Source: Arenibacter sp. 6A1 (GTDB lineage Bacteria; Bacteroidota; Bacteroidia; Flavobacteriales; Flavobacteriaceae). Taken from it: a DNA stretch of 64,000 nucleotides. Where the stretch lies: contig NZ_JAAXCQ010000001.1 in assembly GCF_012272855.1 (NCBI RefSeq), positions 248,001-312,000 of the forward strand. Direction: 5' to 3'. Position 1 is the stretch's first letter. Each line of letters opens with the position of its first letter. The translations under genes were made by a program, and so were the position numbers. Positions 9,403-18,670 of this stretch are shown piece after piece. Under the pieces are notes generated by a model, which saw nothing but the letters and a program-made list of their open reading frames with translations, did no database searches and was not told the origin of the DNA.

Positions 9403-9636
9403 GAATGCTTGCTAGCATATAACTGCAGGGTAAGGCAATCATAAAAGAATTTATAAGGCAATTATTGAGCAATCAACCTTCTTAAAAATGAAGCGCCCAT
9501 AGAGCGTCTGATTCACTAACCAGCATTATAATGATCGGCAAGCTATTTACATGAAAAGCGCCTAGACCTCATTTAAAACTTCATAAGGGCTTTGTATTAC
9601 CTTTAAAATGCTTCTAAAGGCGACAAAAATACCCTG

Positions 9637-10257
9637 TTAAAATATATCTATATCTCCTTTACCTTCCCTTATAACAATAGGCTCGTCTTCTGATAGGTCT
9701 ATCACGGTCGAAGCTGTGTTATCACCATAGCCCCCATCAATTACCACATCGACTAAATTTCTCCATTTTTCATAGATCAATTCTGGGTCCGTAGTATATT
9801 CCAATACATCGTCCTCATCCCTAATAGAGGTAGAAACGATCGGATTTCCCAAGGCCTCTACCAAAGCTCGGGCAATGGAATTGTCAGGAACACGTATCCC
9901 TACGGTTTTTTTCTTTTTAAACTCTTTTGGCAAATTATTATTCCCAGGAAGAATAAAGGTATAGGGCCCTGGCAGGGCACGTTTTAAAATTTTAAAGGTC
10001 GCTGTATCTATCTGCCTAACATAATCCGAAAGATTGCTCAAATCGGCACAGATAAAAGACCAATTGGCCTTGGCCAATTTAACGCCTTTAATTCGCGCAA
10101 TTTTCTCCAATGCCTTCGTATTGGTTATATCGCAGCCCAAACCGTAAACCGTGTCCGTGGGATATATAACCAATCCTCCTTTTCGCAAAATATCGACAAT
10201 CCTTTTTATTTCCTTAGGGTTGGGGTTTTCCGGATATATTTTAATGATTTCAGACAT
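9637..10257 (-). CDS. L-threonylcarbamoyladenylate synthase (Sua5/YciO/YrdC family)
   Basis: Makes threonylcarbamoyl-AMP from threonine, bicarbonate and ATP for the t6A37 modification of tRNAs that read ANN codons. The 206 residues form a single YrdC domain with the family signature GGLVIYPTDTVYGLGCD near the N terminus (about 27-43) and VGIRVPDN in the middle. The Sua5 C-terminal extension is absent, so this is the short form; YciO-type relatives are similar. It is a single gene with its own flanks. Confidence 0.85.
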   Translation of the reverse strand: MSEIIKIYPENPNPKEIKRIVDILRKGGLVIYPTDTVYGLGCDITNTKALEKIARIKGVKLAKANWSFICADLSNLSDYVRQIDTATFKILKRALPGPYTFILPGNNNLPKEFKKKKTVGIRVPDNSIARALVEALGNPIVSTSIRDEDDVLEYTTDPELIYEKWRNLVDVVIDGGYGDNTASTVIDLSEDEPIVIREGKGDIDIF

Positions 10258-10521
10258 ATGATAACTTGAAAATTAACAATATAACAAAGTAAACAATAAT
10301 TTTATGATGTAGCGATAAGCTCTGCTACTTAAAATGAAATTCTGCTTGCTATAAAAGTTCTTCACTTAAACTATTCCTTAAGGGCGCGAGCTATATTACC
10401 CCCGTTAAAGTAAAGATTATTTTTAAGAAGGAAACGGATCACCGATTAATGACCGTAGTTTTTGTCTAAAAAATAGCGACTTAAAATAAACTGTCGGATA
10501 TCAGACTAACAAACAGCTCCT
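10258..10521. other. Intergenic region without recognised features
   Basis: AT-rich gap between the divergently placed Sua5-type start and the terminator of the helicase gene. I see no gene, long repeat or clear promoter match in it. Confidence 0.5.
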
Positions 10522-10565
10522 ATAAAAAAACAAACCACAACAAATTTAGTATTGGTTGTGGTTTA
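10522..10565 (-). terminator. Rho-independent terminator of helicase gene
   Basis: Read on the minus strand, AAACCACAAC and GTTGTGGTTT form a hairpin followed by a T run. It lies 18 bases past the stop of the helicase gene. Confidence 0.8.
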
Positions 10566-10583
10566 TTCCTGAGTTATGATGTG

Positions 10584-12905
10584 CTACAACACCTCTAATT
10601 TGGCAAAACGGAGCAACAGTTTTTTGATATCTCCTTTGTCAAATTTTATTTCGGCCTTGCGATCATTCCCTACTCCTTCTATTTTTATCACCTGTCCCCT
10701 ACCAAACCTGGTGTGATTGATTAGAGAGCCTTCTGTTAAGTTAGGATCTGACACATTGGTGTTTCCAACTGGTGTGCTCAATTCCGGTTTCAATTTACGA
10801 AGTTTCCGAAGTTGACTTTCTTTTGGCTTTATAGAACTAGGAGGCGATCCTGGCACCGGTTTCTGCTGTCGCAGCTTACTCTTATCTACATCCCCAAATA
10901 TATCGGCATCTATCAAAGGTTTGTAACGATAATTCTGTATAGGGGTTAGGTTTTCTAGATATTTCTCATCTATTTCTTCAATAAATCGACTAGGTTCCGC
11001 ATCGACCAGTTTCCCCCATCGGTACCTGTTTTGCGCAAAGGTAAGGTAGGCTTGTTTTTCGGCCCGTGTCAGCGCTACATAAAACAAGCGCCGTTCTTCT
11101 TCCAATTCACTTCTTGTGTTCATACTCATTCCAGAAGGAAAAAGATCTTCTTCCATACCCACGACATACACATAGGGAAATTCTAATCCTTTGGCCAAAT
11201 GTATGGTCATAAGGGCAACCCTATCGTCATCACCGGTATCTTTATCCAAATCGGTAGCAAGGGCAACATCTTCTAAAAACTCTCCCAGCGCTCCCGTAGC
11301 GTCGGCCAATTCCTTTTGGCCTTCGACGAAATCCTTAATACCATTTAACAGCTCCTCGATATTCTCCATTTTTCCAATACCTTCTGGAGTGCCATCTTTT
11401 TTAAATTCTAGTAAAACCCCTGTTTTTTTGGCTACATGCTCGGAAAGCGTAAAGGCATCGGAGGTTTCGTTCATGATCTGAAAACTCTTGATCATGGTCA
11501 CAAAATCGGTTAATTTCCGTTTTATTCCTGCATTAATTTTCAAATCTACCCTATCCAAATTTTCCATCACCTCATAAATAGAGCGGTTATAATGGTTGGC
11601 AGCAACGGTAAGTTTTTCAATAGTACTCTGTCCAATTCCCCTAGCAGGGAAATTAATAACCCTTTTTAGAGCTTCTTCATCCTTAGGGTTTATAATCAGT
11701 CTTAAATACGATAGTACGTCTTTAATCTCTTTACGCTGATAAAATGAAAGTCCACCATAAATACGATAAGGAATATCCCTCTTCCTTAAGGCATCTTCCA
11801 TAGCCCTCGATTGGGAGTTTGTTCTATAAAGGATCGCAAAATCGCCATTATCCATTTGATTTTCCATCCTATTCTCAAAAATAGACCCTGCTACAAACCT
11901 CCCCTCTTCCGCATCTGTAGGACTACGGTGTACTTTTATCAAAGGACCGTCGTCGTTAGAGGTCCACACGACCTTTTCTAGCTGGTTTTTATTCTTAGCA
12001 ATAATGGAGTTGGCTGCATTTACGATATTTCCGGTAGACCTGTAGTTCTGTTCCAAGCGGTACATCCCTACGTTTTCATAATCTTTTTGGAAATTTAGGA
12101 TATTACTAATATTGGCCCCTCTAAAGGAGTAAATACTCTGGGCATCATCGCCCACCACGCAAATATTGTGAAACCTATCTGAAAGTGCCTTTACAATTAA
12201 ATACTGGGAATGGTTTGTATCTTGGTACTCATCAACCAAAATATATCGAAACCTATCCTGATATTTCGCCAAAACTTCTGGGAACCTGGTCAGCAACTCA
12301 TTCGTTCTTAACAACAAATCATCAAAATCCATCGCTCCCGCCTTAAAGCATCGATCTACATAGTTCTGATAAATTTCGCCCATCCTAGGGCGTTTTGCCA
12401 TGGCATCGGCTTCTATCAAATCACGATCGTTAAAATAAGCTTTCACAGTAATTAGACTATTCTTAAAGGAAGATATTCTATTTTGTACCTGTTTATACTT
12501 ATAGATATCCTTATCCAATCCCATTTCCTTTATAATAGCAGAAATAAGACGTTGGGAGTCTTGGGTATCATAAATGGTAAAATTACTTGGGAATCCCAAT
12601 TTATGGCCATCGAAGCGCAAAAGCTTGGCAAAAACAGAATGGAAGGTTCCCATCATTAAATTTTTTGCCTCCGATGCCCCTACGATATCGGAAATACGTT
12701 GTTTCATTTCCCTAGCAGCCTTGTTGGTAAAGGTCAGGGAAAGAATATTAAAGGCATCTACGCCCTGATTCATTAAATATGCTATTCTATACGTCAATAC
12801 TCTGGTCTTTCCGGAACCAGCTCCGGCAATCACCATTAAAGGCCCATCTTTATGCAATACGGGAGCTTTTTGGGCCTCATTCAACTCATTTATAAATTTT
12901 TCCAA
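10584..12905 (-). CDS. pcrA: UvrD/PcrA-type ATP-dependent DNA helicase
   Basis: Superfamily 1A 3'-5' helicase acting in repair and in clearing RecA or blocked forks. The 773 residues show all motifs in order: Q motif (LNEAQ), Walker A AGAGSGKT (27-34), DEYQDTN, GDDAQSIYSFRGA, QNYRST, TIHLAKGLEFPYV and VALTRAEKQAYLTFA. A C-terminal Tudor-like segment is typical of PcrA (NHTRFGRGQVIKIEG, then KLLLRFAKLEVL). Length is slightly above PcrA (about 730). The PcrA or UvrD name is a family-level choice. Single gene with its own terminator. Confidence 0.92.
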   Translation of the reverse strand: MEKFINELNEAQKAPVLHKDGPLMVIAGAGSGKTRVLTYRIAYLMNQGVDAFNILSLTFTNKAAREMKQRISDIVGASEAKNLMMGTFHSVFAKLLRFDGHKLGFPSNFTIYDTQDSQRLISAIIKEMGLDKDIYKYKQVQNRISSFKNSLITVKAYFNDRDLIEADAMAKRPRMGEIYQNYVDRCFKAGAMDFDDLLLRTNELLTRFPEVLAKYQDRFRYILVDEYQDTNHSQYLIVKALSDRFHNICVVGDDAQSIYSFRGANISNILNFQKDYENVGMYRLEQNYRSTGNIVNAANSIIAKNKNQLEKVVWTSNDDGPLIKVHRSPTDAEEGRFVAGSIFENRMENQMDNGDFAILYRTNSQSRAMEDALRKRDIPYRIYGGLSFYQRKEIKDVLSYLRLIINPKDEEALKRVINFPARGIGQSTIEKLTVAANHYNRSIYEVMENLDRVDLKINAGIKRKLTDFVTMIKSFQIMNETSDAFTLSEHVAKKTGVLLEFKKDGTPEGIGKMENIEELLNGIKDFVEGQKELADATGALGEFLEDVALATDLDKDTGDDDRVALMTIHLAKGLEFPYVYVVGMEEDLFPSGMSMNTRSELEEERRLFYVALTRAEKQAYLTFAQNRYRWGKLVDAEPSRFIEEIDEKYLENLTPIQNYRYKPLIDADIFGDVDKSKLRQQKPVPGSPPSSIKPKESQLRKLRKLKPELSTPVGNTNVSDPNLTEGSLINHTRFGRGQVIKIEGVGNDRKAEIKFDKGDIKKLLLRFAKLEVL

Positions 12906-13057
12906 AGCGTCTTATAATTTAGTTCCTACGGAACGGTGAAATTAACCATAAATAGGCTTAACTAAAAGCCGAAGGTTTATTAATTATACACAAAGAAAAC
13001 TATTAATAAGGGTATTTTATATAATTTTTTGGATATTTAGCTTTTTAAAAATCCTCG

Positions 13058-13065
13058 TATTTTTG
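13058..13065 (+). promoter_or_regulatory. Possible -7 element before M20 gene
   Basis: TATTTTTG matches TAnnTTTG, but the nearest TTTG (13028-13031) is 26 bases away, longer than usual. If used, the transcript would carry a leader of nearly 190 bases. The rest of 12906-13114 shows nothing else. Confidence 0.3.
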
Positions 13066-13114
13066 TTGATATAAGAACTTTCAATACTTCTAAAAATCCT
13101 CGCCTGCCTAAACC

Positions 13115-13327
13115 ATGCTACACCCAATGGTCAAACAGCAAGATATTTTCAAGTCTTACAAGGAGTTATCTCATTTCAATAGAAATGAACAGTCTTTTCT
13201 CTTCCTTCAACAAGAGGTCCAAAAATTATTAAATTACTATGAAACCCTAAAAAGCCATGAAATATTTCCTTTTTCTTTCACTGTGTTTCTGTTGTTTTTT
13301 TTCCAGTGCGCAGCAGTACAAGTTTGA
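13115..13327 (+). CDS. Possible small leader ORF overlapping the M20 gene
   Basis: A 70-codon frame whose first 45 residues look protein-like (helical, Gln/Leu/Phe-rich). The remainder runs out of frame through the signal-peptide codons of the next gene and is likely meaningless. It matches no family I know. It may be chance, a short upstream ORF that couples translation, or a remnant. Confidence 0.2.
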   Translation: MLHPMVKQQDIFKSYKELSHFNRNEQSFLFLQQEVQKLLNYYETLKSHEIFPFSFTVFLLFFFQCAAVQV

Positions 13328-14531
13328 CAAAGAATACCGTGCCATTGAGCCCAAGGTCATAGAATGGAGGCGCGATTTTCACAAACACCCCGAACTTTCT
13401 AACCGTGAATTTAGAACGGCATCCAAAGTTGCCGAGCATTTAAGATCTTTGGGACTAACTGTACAGACCGAGGTAGCAAAAACTGGAGTGATCGGGATTT
13501 TAGAAGGCACAAAACCGGGAAAGGTAATTGCCTTAAGGGCCGATATGGATGCCTTGCCCATTATTGAAAGAAACGATTTGCCTTTCAAGTCTACCACAAA
13601 GTCCGAGTTCCTAGGCCAAGAAGTAGGCGTTATGCATGCTTGCGGCCATGACACCCATACTGCGATATTGATGGGGGTTGCCGAAATACTTTCTAAAAAC
13701 AGGGATAAAATAAAAGGAACGGTTAAGTTTATTTTTCAACCTGCCGAGGAAGGCCCGCCACCGGGAGAGGAAGGCGGAGCTTTATTAATGATTAAGGAAG
13801 GAGCACTAAAAAATCCGGATGTAGACGCCATTTTTGGCCTTCATATAAATTCTCAAACACCTGTTGGCGTTATTAGATATAAGCCCGGTGGGACTATGGC
13901 GGCGGCACAAAGTTTTGAAATAAAAGTACAGGGCAAGCAAAGTCACGGCTCCCAGCCATGGGCAGGCGTAGACCCAATATTAATAAGCGCCAAAATCATT
14001 GACGGTTTACAGACTATTATCAGTCGCGAATCGGAACTTACGAACGAGGCGGCAGTAATTACAGTCGGAAAAATCAGTTCAGGGGTTCGTTTTAATATTA
14101 TTCCCGAAAGTGCCGAAATGATAGGCACCATCAGAACCCTCGATTACGATATGCAAGCCCATATTAACCGTCGTATGAAAGAAATGGTCCCTGCCATCGC
14201 CAAGGCCTATGGAGGCGACGCTACCATAACCATAAACAATGCTACAGAAATCACCTATAACGACCATGATTTGGTAGCCCTAATGCTGCCTTCCATGGAG
14301 CGAGTCGCCGGGAAGGAAAACGTACAGATCCAAAAGGCCGTTACCGGAGCCGAGGATTTTTCTTATTTTCAGAAAGAGATTCCAGGCTTCTATTTCTTTT
14401 TAGGCGGTATGACCCCCGGCAATGAACAATCGTTTCCGCACCATACCCCCGATTTCATTATTGATGATTCGGGAATGCTTTTAGGAGTAAAGGCATTAAC
14501 AGAAATGGCTCTAGATTTTTTAGCCCTTTAG
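13257..14531 (+). CDS. Secreted M20 family amidohydrolase
   Basis: Zinc-dependent hydrolase of N-acyl-amino acids or similar amides, exported to the periplasm. The 424 residues start with a signal peptide (1-19, cleaved before Gln). They carry the M20D metal site: ADMDALP (about 95-101), HACGHDTHTAILMG (127-140 with Cys129 and His131) and QPAEEG (161-166). A dimerisation domain follows, then GAEDFSYF and HHTPDF near the C terminus. Length is typical. Substrate is unknown: such enzymes may hydrolyse N-acetyl amino acids, indole-acetyl amino acids or peptides. Confidence 0.88.
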   Translation: MKYFLFLSLCFCCFFSSAQQYKFDKEYRAIEPKVIEWRRDFHKHPELSNREFRTASKVAEHLRSLGLTVQTEVAKTGVIGILEGTKPGKVIALRADMDALPIIERNDLPFKSTTKSEFLGQEVGVMHACGHDTHTAILMGVAEILSKNRDKIKGTVKFIFQPAEEGPPPGEEGGALLMIKEGALKNPDVDAIFGLHINSQTPVGVIRYKPGGTMAAAQSFEIKVQGKQSHGSQPWAGVDPILISAKIIDGLQTIISRESELTNEAAVITVGKISSGVRFNIIPESAEMIGTIRTLDYDMQAHINRRMKEMVPAIAKAYGGDATITINNATEITYNDHDLVALMLPSMERVAGKENVQIQKAVTGAEDFSYFQKEIPGFYFFLGGMTPGNEQSFPHHTPDFIIDDSGMLLGVKALTEMALDFLAL

Positions 14532-14601
14532 TTAACTATTATTAACTAGGAAAATCTAAAAACAATAAGGACCTTTATGCCAAATTTTTAGATAAAAAAT
14601 T

Positions 14602-16236
14602 ATGGAATCGGTTTTAAACATTTTATGGGGTTTTCCCTGGTGGGCCTGGGTCTTATTTTTTTTAGTATTGGTAGCTATTCGGGACATTTTTGTCCAAAGA
14701 GCGCATACCATTTCTCACAATTTCCCGGTAGTAGGCCATTTGCGCTATTGGTTAGAAAGCATAGGGCCGGAAATGCGACAGTATTTTGTGGCCAACAACA
14801 GGGAAGAACTTCCTTTTAATAGAATAGAAAGAGGGTGGATTTATGCTTCTGCCAAAAGGGAAAATAATTACGAAGGTTTTGGCACCGATAGGGATATCTA
14901 TGCGCATCAGCATATATTTATTAAAAACCAAATGTTGGCGTATAAAAACCCAACGGACCATCCTAACAATATAGACCCTTCATTTATACCTTGTGCCAAG
15001 GTAATGGGAGCTTACAATAACCGCAGAAAACCCTATAGGCCGGCTTCTATCATCAATGTATCGGCCATGAGTTTTGGTTCCTTATCTGCGGCTGCCGTAG
15101 AAGCTATGAACCGAGGGGTCATGAAATCGGGTGCCTTTCACAATACCGGAGAGGGAGGTTTATCTTCTTACCACAAACAAGGTGGCGATGTTGTTTTTCA
15201 TTTTGGCACCGGATATTTTGGGGTACGCGATAAGGAGGGGAACTTTTCTATGGAAAAGATGCGCCAATTGGTGGAAGACAACCCTTGTATAAAAGCCATC
15301 GAAATAAAACTCTCCCAAGGTGCAAAACCTGGAAAAGGAGGTGTCTTACCGGGGGCTAAAATAACCCCTGAAATAGCAGAAATAAGAGGGGTAGATTTAG
15401 GGGTTGACGTATTGTCTCCAGCCACACATTCTGCCTTCAGCAATATCCCCGAATTAATGAAATTCATAGAGGATATTGCCGAAAACACCGGGCTTCCGGT
15501 GGGCATAAAAGGTGCTATTGGAAAATTGGACCAGTGGGAGCAATTGGCTTTAATAATGGCTAAAACGGGGAAGGGACCAGACTTTATTACCATCGATGGC
15601 GGGGAAGGCGGTACCGGAGCAGCACCGCCTAGCTTTGCCGATCACGTTTCCTTGCCTTGGACCTATGGCTTTTCTAGTTTGTACAAACTATTCGACAAAT
15701 ACAACCTCACGGATCGTATTGTATTTATCGGCAGTGCCAAACTAGGTTTCCCTGCTAAGGCGGCCATGGCCTTTGCTATGGGGGTAGACTGTATTAATGT
15801 AGCCCGTGAAGCCATGATGAGTATCGGTTGTATCCAGGCCCAGGTATGCCATACCAACCGTTGTCCGGCAGGAATAGCCACACAGAGCAAATGGTTGCAA
15901 AGAGGTATTGATGTTCCCTTAAAATCGGACCGTTTGGCACAGTATTTTAAAACCTTCAGAAAAGAATTGATAGAGATAACCCATGCTGCCGGATACGAAC
16001 ATCCATGTCAGTTTACCATGGACGATGCCCAAGTAAACGTAGATGACAATGACCTTAACAGGGCCCTGTCGGCGACCTATGTCTACAATAAAAACGCTGT
16101 TCCCTTTAAAGGGATGCAGTATTTGTTAGACTGCCCTTATTTAGGAGGAAAAGACTATGTTGCAGATATACAAAAAGAACAAAATACCACCAAAGAGGTA
16201 TTAAATAAAACAGTATTGGAGCCACAAAAATTTTAA
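14602..16236 (+). CDS. Membrane-anchored FMN-binding glutamate synthase-like protein
   Basis: 544 residues matching the FMN/Fe-S domain of the glutamate synthase large subunit, without the amidotransferase part. An N-terminal membrane helix (about 8-28) precedes the barrel. Motifs seen are SAMSFGSLSAAA, IKLSQGAKPGKGG, TIDGGEGGTGAAPP and the 3Fe-4S cysteines in GCIQAQVCHTNRCPAGIA (spacing Cys-x5-Cys-x4-Cys). Lack of a glutaminase domain means it does not act alone as a classical GOGAT; such archaeal-type GltB proteins are widespread in flavobacteria and their reaction is unsettled. Located 70 bases behind the M20 gene. Confidence 0.88.
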   Translation: MESVLNILWGFPWWAWVLFFLVLVAIRDIFVQRAHTISHNFPVVGHLRYWLESIGPEMRQYFVANNREELPFNRIERGWIYASAKRENNYEGFGTDRDIYAHQHIFIKNQMLAYKNPTDHPNNIDPSFIPCAKVMGAYNNRRKPYRPASIINVSAMSFGSLSAAAVEAMNRGVMKSGAFHNTGEGGLSSYHKQGGDVVFHFGTGYFGVRDKEGNFSMEKMRQLVEDNPCIKAIEIKLSQGAKPGKGGVLPGAKITPEIAEIRGVDLGVDVLSPATHSAFSNIPELMKFIEDIAENTGLPVGIKGAIGKLDQWEQLALIMAKTGKGPDFITIDGGEGGTGAAPPSFADHVSLPWTYGFSSLYKLFDKYNLTDRIVFIGSAKLGFPAKAAMAFAMGVDCINVAREAMMSIGCIQAQVCHTNRCPAGIATQSKWLQRGIDVPLKSDRLAQYFKTFRKELIEITHAAGYEHPCQFTMDDAQVNVDDNDLNRALSATYVYNKNAVPFKGMQYLLDCPYLGGKDYVADIQKEQNTTKEVLNKTVLEPQKF

Positions 16237-16253
16237 TAACCCGAAAGGGATGT

Positions 16254-16261
16254 TATTTTTG
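16254..16261 (+). promoter_or_regulatory. Possible -7 element of OmpA-paralogue gene
   Basis: TATTTTTG matches TAnnTTTG, with a T-rich stretch 23 bases upstream (16231) in place of TTG. The start codon is 53 bases downstream, a spacing similar to that of the other OmpA-type gene. Confidence 0.4.
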
Positions 16262-16314
16262 TCCTTGAATTTACAGGAGGCCATTAAATCTTCCTTAATT
16301 AATCCAAATTATCA

Positions 16315-17124
16315 ATGAAAAGAAATACCATTACAGTCCTAATTTTATTATGTACCCTTCATTTTTCTACCGCCCAGAGCAAAAAGGAATTAGTACAGGA
16401 AATTGACGGCCTTAAGACTAAAATTCAAGATACGGAAGTAGCTTTGGCAGCATCAAGACAGGAGAACAGAATCGCTTCGGCCAAGCTTAGTGCTTATGAA
16501 ACGCAGATAAGCCATCTAAAACAAACCAATGCCTCTCTTCTTAGCAATCTAAATGGATTTTTAGAAGCTTCGACCAAAAAATCGGAGAATATAGGAAGCA
16601 CCTTAGAAAGCCTTCGTCAAAAGGAAATTCAGCTGAGAACCATTAGCGACGCTATTAGCCATCACGATTCCCTGACATTAGCTACCCTGACCAACTTTAA
16701 AAAAGTATTGGGCAATGAGCTTTCTATGTCACTAAATCACGGAGCCCTGGCCATCTCTTTACCAAATGCTATGATATTTGGCGAGAATACAAAGAACTTT
16801 AAGGTTTCTGAAAAGGCCGATATGCTTCTAGGTAAAATTGCCTCAGCTTTAAAGGCACAACCAGAATTAAAAATCGAAGTTGTCAGCAATAGCAATGCTG
16901 TGGAGACTAAAGAAAACAAATTGGACAATTGGGAAATAGGCACCCAACAAGCCGCTGCCATCGCAAAGGTTTTACAGAAAAAATACCAGATCGACGCCAG
17001 TAGAATTCAGGCTAAAGGAAAAAGTGAATTAGGTTTTGACAGTATTGAAACCAAAACGCAGATCATTATCCAGCCAGCGTTTTATAATTTCTTCAAATTG
17101 GTAAAGGAAAACCTAAAGAATTAA
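16315..17124 (+). CDS. OmpA-like periplasmic protein with degenerate peptidoglycan site
   Basis: 269 residues with a signal peptide ending TAQ (about 1-20), a coiled-coil region of about 22-115, and an OmpA-like domain of about 135-250. It aligns along its whole length with the lipoprotein at 8322-9161, sharing ESLRxKE, ISDAI and the DNW region. The lipobox Cys is missing, and the three peptidoglycan-contact elements have changed: GHTD to SNSN (191-194), LSVKRA to IGTQQA (208-213) and NRRTR to ETKTQ (245-249). I infer a soluble or differently bound paralogue that no longer binds diaminopimelate. Confidence 0.75.
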   Translation: MKRNTITVLILLCTLHFSTAQSKKELVQEIDGLKTKIQDTEVALAASRQENRIASAKLSAYETQISHLKQTNASLLSNLNGFLEASTKKSENIGSTLESLRQKEIQLRTISDAISHHDSLTLATLTNFKKVLGNELSMSLNHGALAISLPNAMIFGENTKNFKVSEKADMLLGKIASALKAQPELKIEVVSNSNAVETKENKLDNWEIGTQQAAAIAKVLQKKYQIDASRIQAKGKSELGFDSIETKTQIIIQPAFYNFFKLVKENLKN

Positions 17125-17238
17125 GTCTAGGATAAAAGGATACCGTTGAAAGCAGATAGGTTTTCGGTAACAAAATTAGAATCTTTCCATAATTTTTAAA
17201 TCATTAGGACGTTCTAGAAGCTAGTAAGTCCTAACCAA

Positions 17239-17769
17239 ATGATCATTAAAATGTCTACACAAGAAATATTTCAATTATTTGCTTACGTGTTACCTGCTTT
17301 AGTTACAGGTATGGTATCCTTTTATTTTTTTAGATTGCACACCAACAATGAGGAAGGCAGACGACGCTATCTTTTACATAAAGACACCCAAACAACCACC
17401 CTTCCCATTCGTCTTCAGGCCTATGAAAGAATGGTCTTATTCCTAGAACGAATTTCTATTCCTAATTTAGTCGTTAGAGTTGCCCCTAAAACGAGTAACA
17501 AGAACGATTATGAAAACTTATTGATCAAAAGTATTGAGGTTGAATTTGAGCACAATCTAGCGCAGCAAATTTACCTGAGCGATGACTGTTGGAATATTAT
17601 CAAAGCTGCAAAAAGCGCTACCATTCAAATGATCCGAAAGGCAGGAATGAGCGAATCGGATACCGCGGACAAGCTTCGTGAAGACATCCTTAACTTAACA
17701 ATGGACAAGCAATCGCCTTCGGCAACAGCCTTATCGTATTTAAAAAAGGAAATAAGCGCACTTTGGTAG
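17239..17769 (+). CDS. Conserved-looking membrane-anchored hypothetical protein
   Basis: I do not recognise a family. The 176 residues have one hydrophobic helix at about 12-31 followed by a charged, helical cytoplasmic region with ERMVLFLERI and an acidic Glu/Asp-rich C-terminal half. Met5 is an equally good start (ATG at 17251). It ends five bases before the convergent patatin gene stop, with no terminator between them. Confidence 0.7.
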   Translation: MIIKMSTQEIFQLFAYVLPALVTGMVSFYFFRLHTNNEEGRRRYLLHKDTQTTTLPIRLQAYERMVLFLERISIPNLVVRVAPKTSNKNDYENLLIKSIEVEFEHNLAQQIYLSDDCWNIIKAAKSATIQMIRKAGMSESDTADKLREDILNLTMDKQSPSATALSYLKKEISALW

Positions 17770-17773
17770 ACGT

Positions 17774-18670
17774 TTAATCCATATATACGGTCGAAAACTT
17801 TTCTTCTGCATAGGAAAAGCCTTGTTGCCACCATTCGGCCATCAATTTTTTATTAAAGACCAGAGAATTTTCCGTGAGTTTGGTGGGCGTGTAATAGATA
17901 TTTAATTGCACCCCATTGTGTTTGGCGGCCAATACGCCTTCGGATATATCGTGATATTCTATCTGATCTAACACAAAACCATAAATACTCAACATTAAAG
18001 AAAAGGGATTTTTTCCCAAAACTTTATTGTGCTCCATATTTTCCGACTCCAAAACTATGGCATCGATTTCGGTAGCCCCTCGCCTTATGGCTTCGCGGAT
18101 AGGGACAACACAACCTAGGCCACCATCCCCATACTCAAAGCCATCCTTTTTTACCAGGGACATAAAGGGGATATAATTACAGGAAATCCAGATCCAATCA
18201 CAAAACTCTTCATAGGTAAAATCTCGAATAGATTTATATTCTATTCGATTTTTAGACAGGTTAGATACGGTAATGACTACCTCTTTATCGCTACTCCTTA
18301 TAGCCTTAAATTCTTCTTTAGTAATATTTCTTTCAATGGTCCGCCGCAAGGCCTTGCTCTCGCCAAAAGTTCGCTTTCTTTTTACAAACTGTAAAAAAGT
18401 GGTCAAAAAATTAATGGATACGTATTCCCTACCCTCCTTTTTACGCACTACAAAAGGATTTAGACTAAAAATAGTGCTTTGATGGACATTGGTAAAAACA
18501 TCATATAATTTTCCGATATTATTTAGGGCCAAATGTGGAATTAACAAACTCCCCGTAGAGGTCCCTACCAAGATATCGTATTTCCGCTTTTCTACTTCCA
18601 TAAGGTATTGGGCAACGCCTCCTGCAAAAGCACCTTTGCTTCCTCCTCCGCTAATCACTAATGCTTTCAT
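17774..18670 (-). CDS. Patatin-like phospholipase A
   Basis: Serine acyl hydrolase of 298 residues. The patatin Ser-Asp dyad is complete: oxyanion loop GGGSKGAFAGG (8-18), nucleophile GTSTG (36-40, Ser38) and DGG (182-184, Asp182). There is no signal peptide, so it is likely cytosolic or at the inner membrane. It is the last gene of a three-gene minus-strand operon and overlaps the preceding patatin by 20 bases. The two patatins clearly arose by tandem duplication. Substrate unknown; bacterial relatives include lipases and defence effectors, but no defence partner is next to it. Confidence 0.85.
   Translation of the reverse strand: MKALVISGGGSKGAFAGGVAQYLMEVEKRKYDILVGTSTGSLLIPHLALNNIGKLYDVFTNVHQSTIFSLNPFVVRKKEGREYVSINFLTTFLQFVKRKRTFGESKALRRTIERNITKEEFKAIRSSDKEVVITVSNLSKNRIEYKSIRDFTYEEFCDWIWISCNYIPFMSLVKKDGFEYGDGGLGCVVPIREAIRRGATEIDAIVLESENMEHNKVLGKNPFSLMLSIYGFVLDQIEYHDISEGVLAAKHNGVQLNIYYTPTKLTENSLVFNKKLMAEWWQQGFSYAEEKFSTVYMD

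Noticed and set aside
9231-9422. 63-codon open frame
   Set aside because: It lies over the dispersed GCGTTAG element; the same DNA recurs inverted elsewhere, so the frame is a by-product.
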